Assembly (NCBI GenBank): GCA_964628195.1
Contig: CAZVPF010000003.1
Coordinates: forward strand, 1-64,000
Length of the DNA: 64,000 nucleotides
DNA from: CAZVPF01 sp964628195
Lineage (GTDB): Bacteria; Planctomycetota; Phycisphaerae; Sedimentisphaerales; Anaerohalosphaeraceae
Reading direction: 5' to 3'
Below, in pieces: positions 1-8,333 of the stretch. Below the pieces are notes generated by a model, which saw only the letters and a program-made list of their open reading frames with translations, made no database searches and was not told the DNA's origin. Every line of letters starts with the position of its first letter. Within the stretch, counting starts at the first letter, position 1. The position numbers and the translations under genes were made by a program.

Positions 1-406
1 GTTTCGAGGGAATTATAAAAAGCTCCTGTAAATTAAATTTATAAAAAACCTGCTTGTTTATTTCGGTTTTATCAAGCAGATACAACTTGACAATATTGTC
101 GTATCGTTGGTTTATCAAGACATCTATGCCCCCTACACCGCAACCAATATCCATAACTTTGCAGCATTTTTTCGGCAAAAAATCTGCAATATAATCATAT
201 TCGGAATTTACTTCAGAGATGTAGTGCTCTTTAATTTTGCGGGCTCTAATTATTGATTCAAATTTAACAGCATTGTGATAGACAAATGGGAATTTCTTTT
301 TTAGAGATCGCAATAAACCTATATTCGCTAATTTTTGATAGCCGGTTCTCTGATAAAGGATATATTTTACAGCTTCATCCGGTACAATGAAATTTTTCCG
401 CATCAT
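1..406 (-). CDS. SAM-dependent methyltransferase, 3' end beyond window
   Basis: The gene enters the window from its start codon and runs off the left edge, so only about 135 N-terminal residues are visible. Residues about 85-95 read VMDIGCGVGG, the glycine-rich SAM-binding motif I of class I methyltransferases, and an acidic residue follows beta strand 2 (LLDKTE). The start is taken at the first of two adjacent ATGs because GGAAG lies just upstream; an in-frame ATG at 421 has no such site. Neighbours are a second methyltransferase, a GT4 glycosyltransferase and an LPS-type kinase, so a role in modifying surface sugars is inferred. The substrate cannot be read. Base use is AT-rich like the next two genes. 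Confidence 0.7.
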   Translation of the reverse strand, partial: MMRKNFIVPDEAVKYILYQRTGYQKLANIGLLRSLKKKFPFVYHNAVKFESIIRARKIKEHYISEVNSEYDYIADFLPKKCCKVMDIGCGVGGIDVLINQRYDNIVKLYLLDKTEINKQVFYKFNLQELFIIPSK

Positions 407-531
407 AACTTCCAGTAACATAATATAAATGCAGGACGACTAACAAAATATCATAGATTGAAACGACATATTTTACTATCCGACCTTTTTCCACCCTTTG
501 GTGAAAAAAACATATTGATAGAAACGCGGGT

Positions 532-559
532 ATTATAGAGGTAAAAAGAGGCATGTCAA
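532..559 (-). promoter_or_regulatory. sigma70-type promoter for the partial methyltransferase
   Basis: On the minus strand TTGACA (554-559) is followed after 16 bases by TATAAT (532-537). Both boxes match the consensus. Transcription would start near 525, leaving a leader of about 120 bases before the start codon. The promoter sits right behind the stop codon of the upstream methyltransferase, so the downstream gene has its own transcription start. Confidence 0.6.
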
Positions 560-560
560 C

Positions 561-1310
561 TTATTTTATTTCAGGCACCCTTAGAATTGAAAAGCAAATT
601 CCATTAACTGGCCTGCTTGTCGCTATGAGGTCGGCGCTTTGCCGGTCCGTTTCCAGCCATATCCCGTTTTTCATTTCAAAAAACCTGGACCGAATCTCCT
701 CGAAGTTTTCAGTAAGCATCGCCATTCTTTGACAATTATAAATACGATAACCTTTAGGGTAGCCATTCTTTGCCGGCTCATGTCCCCGTCCGTACGGAAC
801 AGAAAAAATAACAAGACCTCCTGGTTTAGTGACACGATAGATTTCTCTCATAAAGCTTATGTCATCATTTTTGGTTTCACCTCCATATCGTTCAATTCCC
901 ACATGTTCTACAACAGAAAGAGATACTACGGCATCAAAGGTGTTATCGGCGAATTTATTATTAAAAAAGTCTATCTTAAAACTGTGCAGTTTGGGGTGCC
1001 GAAGAGGACAGTCTCGCATATCAATCACATCAACCTCATGGCCGAGATAAACAGCTTCAAGTGCAAATTTGCTTGATGAGCCGCCGATATCTGCGACACG
1101 CCCCTGGCCATCTAATCTTCCCAGGGCAGATAATGCCAGTGGATATTCAAAAATTCGTTCCCGAATCCTTGCTTTTGGGCTAAATAAGAGGCTTCTAACG
1201 GCTGTAAACCTTTTTTTAATCGAACTGTGCCATTTATTGTGTTCAAAGATAAAGGGGCTCTCTATAAGTTTATATTGTTTTTCGTTGTATATATAATCAT
1301 TGTGATTCAT
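561..1310 (-). CDS. SAM-dependent methyltransferase (class I, type 11 like)
   Basis: A 249-residue soluble protein. Residues about 72-77 give VADIGG, the SAM-binding motif I, followed by an acidic residue at the end of strand 2 (VDVIDMRD). Residues about 125-140 read FDAVVSLSVVEHVG, the post-II motif typical of methyltransferase type 11 domains, and then VTKPGGLVIFSVPYG, the motif around strand 5. It lies 36 bases downstream of the GT4 glycosyltransferase on the same strand, which suggests methylation of a glycan or a glycan precursor. This is inferred from position only. No signal peptide or membrane segment is seen. The local DNA is AT-rich compared with the lpx genes. Confidence 0.75.
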   Translation of the reverse strand: MNHNDYIYNEKQYKLIESPFIFEHNKWHSSIKKRFTAVRSLLFSPKARIRERIFEYPLALSALGRLDGQGRVADIGGSSSKFALEAVYLGHEVDVIDMRDCPLRHPKLHSFKIDFFNNKFADNTFDAVVSLSVVEHVGIERYGGETKNDDISFMREIYRVTKPGGLVIFSVPYGRGHEPAKNGYPKGYRIYNCQRMAMLTENFEEIRSRFFEMKNGIWLETDRQSADLIATSRPVNGICFSILRVPEIK

Positions 1311-1346
1311 TTTTTTCTTTCGAAGAATAAACTATTAGTGATAATT

Positions 1347-2471
1347 TTAAGTAGTAGCTAAGCTTTGGTAAAGACTATAAGTTTTTTCAGCGTTTTTTTT
1401 CCAGCTAAACTCTTCTGCCCGTTTTAAGCCAGCCTTAATTAAATCCCGGCGCAGATTACTTTCTGTACAGAGTTTGAGAATAGCGTTCATTATTGAGTCT
1501 TGATTTTCGGGGTCTACCAGCAGCGCAGCTTCACCTGCTATTTCCGGCATTGAAGATATATTGGAAGTTATTACCGGCGTACTCGCTTGAAAAGCCTCGA
1601 CTATCGGTATCCCAAAGCCTTCGTAAAGGCTGGCGAAAATAAGGCCGTCGGCGCATCCCAGCCAGTTTGCTGCATTTTCTACCGGACCTGTGAATATAAC
1701 GTCTTTATCTTTAAGAACATCTTCGAGTTTATCTTCATTTTTTGGAACGTTACCAATAACCACCAGTTTATAATTTTCCCTAAAATGGTTCTTAGCTTTC
1801 CTAAATGCATTTACTATTCTTAAAATATTTTTTCGTCTGTCCGTTGAAGAAAAAGCCAGCAAAAATCTTTCCAGAGAGCAGCCCGCATACTTGGCCAGAG
1901 TCTGCCTAATCGAGACCTTTTCATCTTCAGAAAAAGGTCTTATGCTGTCGTTTGCAGCAAGATGTATTACCTCAACTTTTTCTGGTGATATAGATAAATA
2001 TTTGCACAGGTCATCTTTTGTTGACTGGGAAACGGCTATAAAATGGTCAGCTTTTCTGACCGCTGCCTCAAACCTCTGCAACTTTGACTTTGTATATAAG
2101 TTGGGAAGAGCGTAGCGACGAAGATCATGAACGGTCATTACACGTTTTATGCCTTTTGTCGGCGGCACATTATGGTGAACGCAGTGGTACACGTCAAAAT
2201 TTCCGGCAAATGTTTGTAATGCCGGGAAATTGCACAGATTCCAAAAGCTTTCAAGCCACCGCATTTTGATCGGAAGCGGCCTTAATTTAGCTTCCGGATT
2301 GTTTTGTGATTTGATCTTTTTTGCCTCAGAGTGATATTTTTGGGAATAAATAAGCAAAATTTCACAATCAACGCAAGTCTGCATCAGGCCTTTGAGCAAG
2401 CCGGTTCCGTAAGAATAAAAGCCGGAACAACTGTTGACCAAAACCGGATTCAAGTCAAATGCTACTCTCAT
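1347..2471 (-). CDS. Glycosyltransferase family 4 (group 1)
   Basis: About 374 residues with two Rossmann-like halves, as in GT-B retaining glycosyltransferases. The N-terminal half begins MRVAFDLNPV and contains a histidine-rich stretch DVYHCVHHNVPP. The C-terminal half carries the nucleotide-sugar segment FASLYEGFGIPIVEAF, which is the E-x7-E motif of GT4 enzymes, followed by VITSNISSMPEIAGEAALLVDP. The ATG start at 2471 overlaps the TGA of the kinase gene by one base; a GTG one codon earlier is also possible. The product probably adds a sugar to lipid A core or O-chain, given the kinase, lpx and methyltransferase neighbours. The acceptor is unknown. Confidence 0.85.
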   Translation of the reverse strand: MRVAFDLNPVLVNSCSGFYSYGTGLLKGLMQTCVDCEILLIYSQKYHSEAKKIKSQNNPEAKLRPLPIKMRWLESFWNLCNFPALQTFAGNFDVYHCVHHNVPPTKGIKRVMTVHDLRRYALPNLYTKSKLQRFEAAVRKADHFIAVSQSTKDDLCKYLSISPEKVEVIHLAANDSIRPFSEDEKVSIRQTLAKYAGCSLERFLLAFSSTDRRKNILRIVNAFRKAKNHFRENYKLVVIGNVPKNEDKLEDVLKDKDVIFTGPVENAANWLGCADGLIFASLYEGFGIPIVEAFQASTPVITSNISSMPEIAGEAALLVDPENQDSIMNAILKLCTESNLRRDLIKAGLKRAEEFSWKKNAEKTYSLYQSLATT

Positions 2472-3310
2472 CACTGTACACTCCTGGCTATTTTCTGCGT
2501 TATCGTTTTAAGGCGTTGTGTTGTGATCTTTGTCACCAACTTCGCTAATTTTTTTGTTGATATTTCAATCCCTATTCTCTTTGCAGAATATGCGTTTAGG
2601 AACCTCATCCTGTCCGTACGGTGATAATCAAAATGCATGTTGATTTGTACGAGATTTTTAATTGTCAATTCGCTGTTGACTGTTTTGGTTTTTTTTGTTC
2701 TCTCATTGTCGAGCAGGCAGAACTTCCAGGCGGTTTCGGTTTTTCGGGCGAGGATGTTTCCGGCTCGGAGGTCGCCGTGGACGATTTTGGCGTTGTGCAT
2801 TTTCGCGATGTACTCCGCAAGCTGTTTTGCCATTTCATGCCTGTCTCGGCTGATTTTGTTCGGGGTTTGCTTCCATATTTTACTGAAGTATTCGTTGACG
2901 CTGAGGGCGTCTTTAACTTCTTTGGTTATAAGGACGTTTTGGAGAAGAATTGGACCGAGACGTTTTTCAAGGACTGCGGCGGTTTGCGGTGCGTGCAGCG
3001 AGGCTTCTTCGAGCATTTTCGCGCCTTGAGCGGCCCGGGCGGCCCTGCTGGGTCGAAAGAGGGATTTTAGAACGTCCCGCAGGTTTCGGTGTTTGAAGAA
3101 TTTGATATACAAAACTTCGGGGTGTCTGAACAGGCCGATTTTGGCCTTGAAGACGTCGGCAGCTTTTGAGGCAGGTACTTTCTCGAAGGGTCCTCGTATA
3201 TTGTCAATGACCCTGGCGGCGGTTTTATCGTCGGGGGTATCGGAAAACGCAGCGGGGTTTAAATAAATGTCCCAGCCTGAAAGGGTATGTTTTACGAAGC
3301 TATCGAGCAT
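2471..3310 (-). CDS. LPS core kinase-like protein (WaaP/Kdo kinase family)
   Basis: A 279-residue protein kinase-like fold. The catalytic loop reads IVHGDLRAGNIL (H-x-D with the metal-binding Asn five residues after the Asp), and the following CLLDNE stands where DFG would be, as in WaaP/RIO-like lipopolysaccharide kinases. It lies four bases downstream of lpxI and overlaps the GT4 gene, so it is part of the lipid A/core operon. Phosphorylation of a core sugar is the usual role of the family and is inferred here. The last about 70 residues are rich in Lys, Ile and Thr and are encoded by markedly AT-richer DNA than the rest of the gene. Confidence 0.8.
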   Translation of the reverse strand: MLDSFVKHTLSGWDIYLNPAAFSDTPDDKTAARVIDNIRGPFEKVPASKAADVFKAKIGLFRHPEVLYIKFFKHRNLRDVLKSLFRPSRAARAAQGAKMLEEASLHAPQTAAVLEKRLGPILLQNVLITKEVKDALSVNEYFSKIWKQTPNKISRDRHEMAKQLAEYIAKMHNAKIVHGDLRAGNILARKTETAWKFCLLDNERTKKTKTVNSELTIKNLVQINMHFDYHRTDRMRFLNAYSAKRIGIEISTKKLAKLVTKITTQRLKTITQKIARSVQ

Positions 3311-3313
3311 TGG

Positions 3314-4159
3314 TTATCCGTGGCCTACAATAACAATGCCGAGCTTGTCGGCAAGGGCGATTGTTTCGGGTTTGTCGATGATGATCGTCCTTCCGGTCTC
3401 GACGACGAGGCACCTGCCGTTGTTCTCGGCGAGGCTGCGAATTGTGTCGGGCCCGACGCAGGGGACGTCGAAGCGCATGTCCTGGTTCGGCTTTGCGGTT
3501 TTTATCAGGGTCCATTTGCCTTTTTTGCAGAGCGGGCCTGCGCGTTCGATCATTTTCGCGGTGCCTTCGATGGCTTCGACGGCGATTACTTCCTTTTCCT
3601 TGACCGCGACGGCCTGGCCTATGTCAAGTTCGCCGAGTTTCTTTACGATGTCCCAGCCGAACTCGATATCCTCGGGCACGGAACCGTCTGGCTGTTTGCG
3701 TGTCATGACGCCTTCGTCTGCCAAGTGCTCTTTGCAGTACATGGTCGAATCCTTCAAATAAATGCCGCCTGTCGCCAACTCGTCGGCGATGGCGCAGAGT
3801 ATCGTGTCGTTGCGTTTGTCCCTGCCCCTTAGCCTGTGGTACCATATCCGTAACGCACGCCAGTCGGGCAGGTAGTGGAGGATACGGAAAGGGGTGAAGA
3901 TTTTAGTCTTTGCCACACGCCCGACCATTATTGTATCGCTTGCTCCGTTTTTGCGGAGCTTTCTCATCCATTTGCCCGGTCGTGCGGGTGAGCCGAGAAA
4001 GAAGACGTCAGTGTGGTCGGCAAGTTCTGCGGCGGCGCTGTGGCGCAGTCCGACGCAGACGACTTTCATCCCGGCAGCTCGGGCGCCGTCGGCGACCATG
4101 AACGGCAGTCTTCCTTCGCCTGCGATCAGGCCCAATATTTTATCGTGTTTCGGGGTCAT
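3314..4159 (-). CDS. lpxI: UDP-2,3-diacylglucosamine pyrophosphatase LpxI
   Basis: A 281-residue protein opening with ILGLIAGEGRLPFMVADGAR, the N-terminal signature of LpxI (DUF1009). The C-terminal half has VAVKEKEVIAVEAIEGTA and DMRFDVPCVGPDTI, also typical of the family. LpxI hydrolyses UDP-2,3-diacylglucosamine to lipid X and UMP, the fourth step of lipid A synthesis, and replaces LpxH in many bacteria. The gene follows lpxD after 39 bases on the same strand, which fits a shared lipid A role. The length is normal for the family. The presence of lpxI, lpxD and an LPS-type kinase implies that this organism makes lipid A. Confidence 0.93.
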   Translation of the reverse strand: MTPKHDKILGLIAGEGRLPFMVADGARAAGMKVVCVGLRHSAAAELADHTDVFFLGSPARPGKWMRKLRKNGASDTIMVGRVAKTKIFTPFRILHYLPDWRALRIWYHRLRGRDKRNDTILCAIADELATGGIYLKDSTMYCKEHLADEGVMTRKQPDGSVPEDIEFGWDIVKKLGELDIGQAVAVKEKEVIAVEAIEGTAKMIERAGPLCKKGKWTLIKTAKPNQDMRFDVPCVGPDTIRSLAENNGRCLVVETGRTIIIDKPETIALADKLGIVIVGHG

Positions 4160-4198
4160 TTATGTGCCGGTAACTTTGCCGGGTCAAATTTTGCCCGC

Positions 4199-5224
4199 TT
4201 ATTTATCCATTTTTGCGACTCGGTTTTCGAGGGTCTTTAGCCTCTTGCGTATTTCCGGGAGGAACTCGATAAGCGAGTAGGCGCGTTTAGCTTTGTTGGC
4301 GTCGATTGCAGGGGCGCCGACGATTTCGGCTCCGTCGGGTACATCACGCACTACGCCTGCTTTTGCTCCGACTTTTACCATGTTGCCGATCTTTATGTGG
4401 CCGACGACACCTGCCTGGCCTGCGAAGACGCAGTGGTGGCCTATGCTGGCCGAACCTGCAATTCCGGCCTGTGGGACGAGCAGGCAGTGGGGGCCGACCT
4501 TTGTGCCGTGGCCGATGGCGACGGCGTCGCCGATTTTGCTTCCTTTGCCGATAACGGTATCGTCAAGTGTGCCGCGTTCGATGACGCTGCAGGAGCCTAC
4601 TTCGACGTCGTCTTCAAGGACGACCGAGCCGATTTGCGGTATCTTGTGGTGCTCGCCTTTATGCGTTGCAAAGCCGAAGCCGTCCTGGCCGACCGCGGCG
4701 CTGGCCTGGATGATGACCCTGCTGCCGATTCTGGTGTTGTCGTAGATAACGGCGTTTGGGTAGACAATGCAATCGTTGCCCATCACGACATCCGGTCCGA
4801 CGAAGGCGCCAGGGTAAATTATACATCCGTCGCCGATAACAGCGCGTTGTGAGACCGTGGCGAAGTTGTGTATATGGCAGTTTTCGCCGATCTTCGCGGT
4901 TTTGTCGATGTCTGCGCGGGGGCTTATGCCGCATTTTTTATGCTTCCTGTGGCCGTGCAGGAGGACGACTATCTGCATGAAGGCGTAGTAGGGGTCCTCG
5001 CATATTATTTGTGCGGCAGGGGTTTGCTCTGGTTGTGAAACGAGCACCGCTTCTGCCTTTGTGGTTGCGAGGGTGGGGCGGTACTTAATGTTGCTGAAAA
5101 AGGTTATTTCGCCCGGCCCGGCGCTGTCGAGTGTGCCTGCGGAGGTTATAACCGGGTCGCGTGCAGGGTCTGCGGGCGTTCCGCCGACGTGCGCTGCAAG
5201 TTCGCTAAGTTTTCTTCCCTTCAT
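4199..5224 (-). CDS. lpxD: UDP-3-O-acylglucosamine N-acyltransferase LpxD
   Basis: A 341-residue enzyme that adds the N-linked acyl chain to UDP-3-O-acyl-glucosamine in lipid A synthesis. The N-terminal uridine-binding domain contains GEITFFSNIKY. The middle is a left-handed beta-helix of hexapeptide repeats (for example GDGCIIYPGAFVG and GNDCIVYPNAVI). The catalytic histidine region reads GFATHKGEHHKIPQIG, matching the GF...H pattern of LpxD. The C-terminal helix ends ETLENRVAKMDK-like. It has its own promoter upstream and is followed by lpxI. Confidence 0.94.
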   Translation of the reverse strand: MKGRKLSELAAHVGGTPADPARDPVITSAGTLDSAGPGEITFFSNIKYRPTLATTKAEAVLVSQPEQTPAAQIICEDPYYAFMQIVVLLHGHRKHKKCGISPRADIDKTAKIGENCHIHNFATVSQRAVIGDGCIIYPGAFVGPDVVMGNDCIVYPNAVIYDNTRIGSRVIIQASAAVGQDGFGFATHKGEHHKIPQIGSVVLEDDVEVGSCSVIERGTLDDTVIGKGSKIGDAVAIGHGTKVGPHCLLVPQAGIAGSASIGHHCVFAGQAGVVGHIKIGNMVKVGAKAGVVRDVPDGAEIVGAPAIDANKAKRAYSLIEFLPEIRKRLKTLENRVAKMDK

Positions 5225-5263
5225 AGCATTGCCTTTTTGTATTGAATATATGTCAAAGACAGG

Positions 5264-5291
5264 ATTATACCCGCTAAAGAGCAGCAGTCAA
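5264..5291 (-). promoter_or_regulatory. sigma70-type promoter for lpxD-lpxI operon
   Basis: On the minus strand TTGACT (5286-5291) and TATAAT (5264-5269) are separated by 16 bases. The -35 box overlaps the end of the upstream GT9 gene. Transcription would start near 5257, about 33 bases before lpxD. It would drive lpxD, lpxI, the kinase and the GT4 gene. Confidence 0.6.
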
Positions 5292-6343
5292 CCTTCAACC
5301 GGGGTTATTGCCTGAGCCACCTGCTGTACCTGATTCGGGTCATACTGACTAAAACTATTTGCCGCTGGGCGTAAAATATGCACAAACGGACCGAGAGGGC
5401 GGTAATGTCTTTCGTCGCTGGGGCCGAAGAGCACGAAAGTTTTGAGGCCTGTCGATGCGGCGATGTGGGCAAGGCCGCTGTCGTTGCCGGCAAAGGCTCT
5501 GCAGTTTACTAGGACCTGGAAAACTTCAATCAGTGAGGCGTTCACCAGGCAGGGAAATTTTCGGGCTATCCTGTCAAGTGTGTTTTTTTTCATGCGTTCA
5601 AGTTCGGCAGGGCCGAGAATGAATACGGGAGAAAATCCGTTTTCAGAAAGCTTCTGTGCGAGTGCGAGAAAATTGTCCAGGTGCCAGCATTTTTCAGTGC
5701 CGCCGCTGCCCGGGTGAATGGCTATTATATTTTTGTCACATTTAACCTCGAGTTCCGAAAGGATTTGGGTGCCGGCGTGGGCGTCACTTGCGAGTGGAGA
5801 AAAAAGCGGCTTGCGGCAAAGTTCTGTCGAGACATCTTTGGTTATTCCGTATTCGTTTAAAAATTGCTCGATGAGAAATTCGCTTACGTGCCCTTCGTAT
5901 TGGGCTTCGGGTTTTGGGTTCAGCACGACGACCTCAGCGGGGTTGCTGCAATTTACGGTATAGATCAGGTTGCTCTCGAAGCTGCTGTCCTTTTGGCCCA
6001 TGAGGCTGACAATCCATTCGTAGCCGCTGAAGTTCTGCAGCAGCGGGTCCTTGTCGTCGAGATCGAAGTCATCGTGCTTTGCGAAAAGCCGGTGCATCTG
6101 GAGGTTTTCTATTGAGCGTACGGCGTCGACGGGGGATCTGCCGGGGTAAAAGGCGGTGTATTCGGTATTGGCGGCGAGGTGGACCTTTCCTGCGTCGAGG
6201 GTTTGCCTGAGGAACATAATCAGCGGCAGTGAGAGAACGCAGTCGCCGATTGCGCCGGGGTTAATAACCAGAAGCCTGCGACAGTTGATGCAGCGGTCCT
6301 TTTCGGCATCTTCGATCATTTGGAAAATGTCAGGCGGCATCAT
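5288..6343 (-). CDS. Glycosyltransferase family 9 (heptosyltransferase-like)
   Basis: About 351 residues. After the start at MMPPDIF, the segment LLVINPGAIGDCVLSLPL is the N-terminal motif of the GT9/ADP-heptose:LPS heptosyltransferase family, and IAIHPGSGGTEKCWHLDNF is the characteristic second-domain motif with the Pro-Gly-Ser loop. FAGNDSGLAHIAASTGL near the C-terminus is also family-typical. The start chosen overlaps the mnmA stop as ATGA, with AAAGG upstream; an in-frame ATG further upstream would lie inside mnmA and adds a tail with no family match. Context with lpxD, lpxI and the LPS-type kinase points to core oligosaccharide assembly. The donor sugar is not determinable. Confidence 0.88.
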   Translation of the reverse strand: MMPPDIFQMIEDAEKDRCINCRRLLVINPGAIGDCVLSLPLIMFLRQTLDAGKVHLAANTEYTAFYPGRSPVDAVRSIENLQMHRLFAKHDDFDLDDKDPLLQNFSGYEWIVSLMGQKDSSFESNLIYTVNCSNPAEVVVLNPKPEAQYEGHVSEFLIEQFLNEYGITKDVSTELCRKPLFSPLASDAHAGTQILSELEVKCDKNIIAIHPGSGGTEKCWHLDNFLALAQKLSENGFSPVFILGPAELERMKKNTLDRIARKFPCLVNASLIEVFQVLVNCRAFAGNDSGLAHIAASTGLKTFVLFGPSDERHYRPLGPFVHILRPAANSFSQYDPNQVQQVAQAITPVEG

Positions 6344-7404
6344 TGGTTTTGCCTTTCTATCCAGCCGCCTCCAAGCATTCGCCAGCCCCGGTGGTCCCGG
6401 GTGTAGCATACGGCTGCCTGGCCCGGGGTTACGGCCATGACGGGTTCGTCGAATAGGGCCTCGAGTTTCCCGCCTGGTAACGGTTTGATGTCGGCTGTTT
6501 TGCCGGTGTTGTTGTACCTTATTTTTACTTTAGCTTTGACGGCTGCAGCGGGGACGGCAGATAACCAATTGAAATCATGCGCTGTAAGTTTTTTTGTGTA
6601 GAGGCTCTCTTTCGGGCCGAGGGTGACGGTTTTTTTGTGCGGGTCTATGTTCGTTACATAAACAGGCTTGAGCATCGCGATGCCCAGTCCGCGGCGCTGG
6701 CCTATTGTAAACCTGTGGATCCCGTCGTGAGTGCCGAGAACCTTGCCCTGTTCGTCGATCACGTCTCCGGCAAGGGAGGCGGTGTCGATCCTGCTTTCGA
6801 GAAAACACGCGTAATCGTTGTCCGGTATGAAACAAATCTCCTGTGAGTCGGGTGCAGAAGCGGTTGGCAAGGAAAATTCCTCAGCGAAGGCGCGGACCTG
6901 CTGTTTAGTGTATTGGCCGACGGGCAGGAGAATCTTTTCCTGCATTTCGGGTCTTATCATCGAGAGGACATAGGACTGGTCGCGGCGGGATTCTATGCCC
7001 TCGTAGATGCAATGGCTGTCTTTATTTTTCAGAATCCTTGCGTAGTGGCCGGTGGCGATGCGGGCTGCGCCGTTTTGCCGGGCGTGTTCCCAAAGCAGGC
7101 CGAACTTCATTACGCGGTTGCAATATACGCAGGGATTGGGAGTTAATCCCTTTTCGTACCGGCTGCAAAAGTATTCGATCACCTGCGAGAAACTATCGCG
7201 AAAATCAAGGACGTCCAGTTGGATCCCGAGGGCATCGCAAACCGCGGCTGCATTTTGCCGGGCCTGGACATCGCTGTCATGTGTAATCATGTAGACACCG
7301 CGGCAATTGTAACCCTGGCTCTTGAGCAGGGCGGCTGCTACGGAACTGTCGACACCGCCGCTTATGGCGACAAAAACATTATTATCGCTGTAGCTTTCGA
7401 GCAA
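6340..7404 (-). CDS. mnmA: tRNA-specific 2-thiouridylase MnmA
   Basis: A 354-residue ATP-dependent enzyme that installs the 2-thio group on U34 of Lys, Glu and Gln tRNAs. The PP-loop SGGVDSSVAA is at residues about 15-24. The catalytic cysteine pair is visible in NPCVYCNRVMKFG and SQEICFIPDNDYACF. The beta-barrel C-terminal domain contains IGQRRGLGIAM. The length is standard. Its stop codon overlaps the GT9 start and its own start lies two bases after the AsmA-like gene, so it is embedded in a long minus-strand run. It probably receives sulfur from cysteine desulfurase or a relay not seen here. Confidence 0.96.
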   Translation of the reverse strand: MLESYSDNNVFVAISGGVDSSVAAALLKSQGYNCRGVYMITHDSDVQARQNAAAVCDALGIQLDVLDFRDSFSQVIEYFCSRYEKGLTPNPCVYCNRVMKFGLLWEHARQNGAARIATGHYARILKNKDSHCIYEGIESRRDQSYVLSMIRPEMQEKILLPVGQYTKQQVRAFAEEFSLPTASAPDSQEICFIPDNDYACFLESRIDTASLAGDVIDEQGKVLGTHDGIHRFTIGQRRGLGIAMLKPVYVTNIDPHKKTVTLGPKESLYTKKLTAHDFNWLSAVPAAAVKAKVKIRYNNTGKTADIKPLPGGKLEALFDEPVMAVTPGQAAVCYTRDHRGWRMLGGGWIERQNQ

Positions 7405-7406
7405 TA

Positions 7407-8294
7407 CTAATCCTTGCTGCCGCCGAATATCCCTTTTATCGCGTCTCCGGTTTTTTCGACCGCTTCCTTGCCGGCATCGCCTGCGCCCTTGCCTATGTCA
7501 CCGGCGCCTTCAAGGGCTTTCTTTCCGGCTTCGACACCGGTATCCATTCCTTTTTGCATCACGTCTGAGCCGGTTTTCAGGAACGCACTGCCGTATTCGC
7601 TGACGCTTCCAGATATAGCCTTTACCATTTCACCCGGCAGCTGTCCGGCACCGTGGGTTGCGATGGCTGAGGATATTTTGGCGACAAGTTTGGCGGCCAG
7701 GTCTTTTATGGAGACGTCCTCGTCTTTGCCTATATCGTTCATTGTAATTGTCGGCAGGGAGAATTCTACAGTGTCGGACTTGCCGGGCAGAGGCAGGAGC
7801 TTTACGCGGACTTTTGCTTCGCTGATTATGAGCTCATCGACCTGGACTTTCTTTTCATCCTTCGGCTGGTCCGGTTCGGGCTTGTCCTTTTTGGGCAGGT
7901 TGTTCATTATTTCCTTGATGTTATTGCTTAGCTGCTTTTGTTCGACTGTGACGGTTATCCTGTCGAGCTCTATCTTCTGAATACGAGCCTTGTCGCCGGT
8001 GAATGACATTAAGTCGGCGTCGACGAATATTTTTCCGGCTTCGAGCATTGTGGGGTTCTGGTAGCCTTGCGGGTTTGCTATAACGAGGTCGTCAAGCTTT
8101 ACCTTTCCGGAAAGAATCCGCAGCTCTGCGCCGCCAAGCGTGACCGGAACTTTCAGCGCATTGGTGCCTGCCGATTCGACGGCCTTTTTGACCATCCCGC
8201 CTGTCATCGACCCTATGATCAAAAGCGCGACTGCGATCACGATGATGACCAGCCCAATGATCTGAATTGTGTTTAGTTTTTTCTTCTTTGCCAT
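7407..8294 (-). CDS. Membrane-anchored AsmA-like protein
   Basis: A 295-residue protein with a Lys-rich N-terminus and one transmembrane helix (residues about 10-30, IQIIGLVIIVIAVALLIIG). What follows resembles AsmA/DUF748 proteins: LRILSGKVKLDDLVIANPQGY and AGKIFVDADLMSFTGDKARIQKIELDRITVTVE, a repeated strand pattern. The last 80 residues are rich in Gly, Ala and Lys with repeated GAGDIGKGAGDAGK-like segments, predicted to be helical or flexible. AsmA-type proteins act at the envelope, some in lipid transport between membranes. That role is inferred here, helped by the lipid A neighbourhood. The Gly-Ala repeats are unusual for the family. Confidence 0.65.
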   Translation of the reverse strand: MAKKKKLNTIQIIGLVIIVIAVALLIIGSMTGGMVKKAVESAGTNALKVPVTLGGAELRILSGKVKLDDLVIANPQGYQNPTMLEAGKIFVDADLMSFTGDKARIQKIELDRITVTVEQKQLSNNIKEIMNNLPKKDKPEPDQPKDEKKVQVDELIISEAKVRVKLLPLPGKSDTVEFSLPTITMNDIGKDEDVSIKDLAAKLVAKISSAIATHGAGQLPGEMVKAISGSVSEYGSAFLKTGSDVMQKGMDTGVEAGKKALEGAGDIGKGAGDAGKEAVEKTGDAIKGIFGGSKD

Positions 8295-8333
8295 GCGCCA
8301 CCCCTTTCAATAAGTTTAAATTTCCTGTTTGAA

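Noticed and set aside
6344..6409. Longer GT9 start upstream of 6343
   Set aside because: It lies inside mnmA; the ATGA-overlap start begins just ahead of the conserved GT9 motif.
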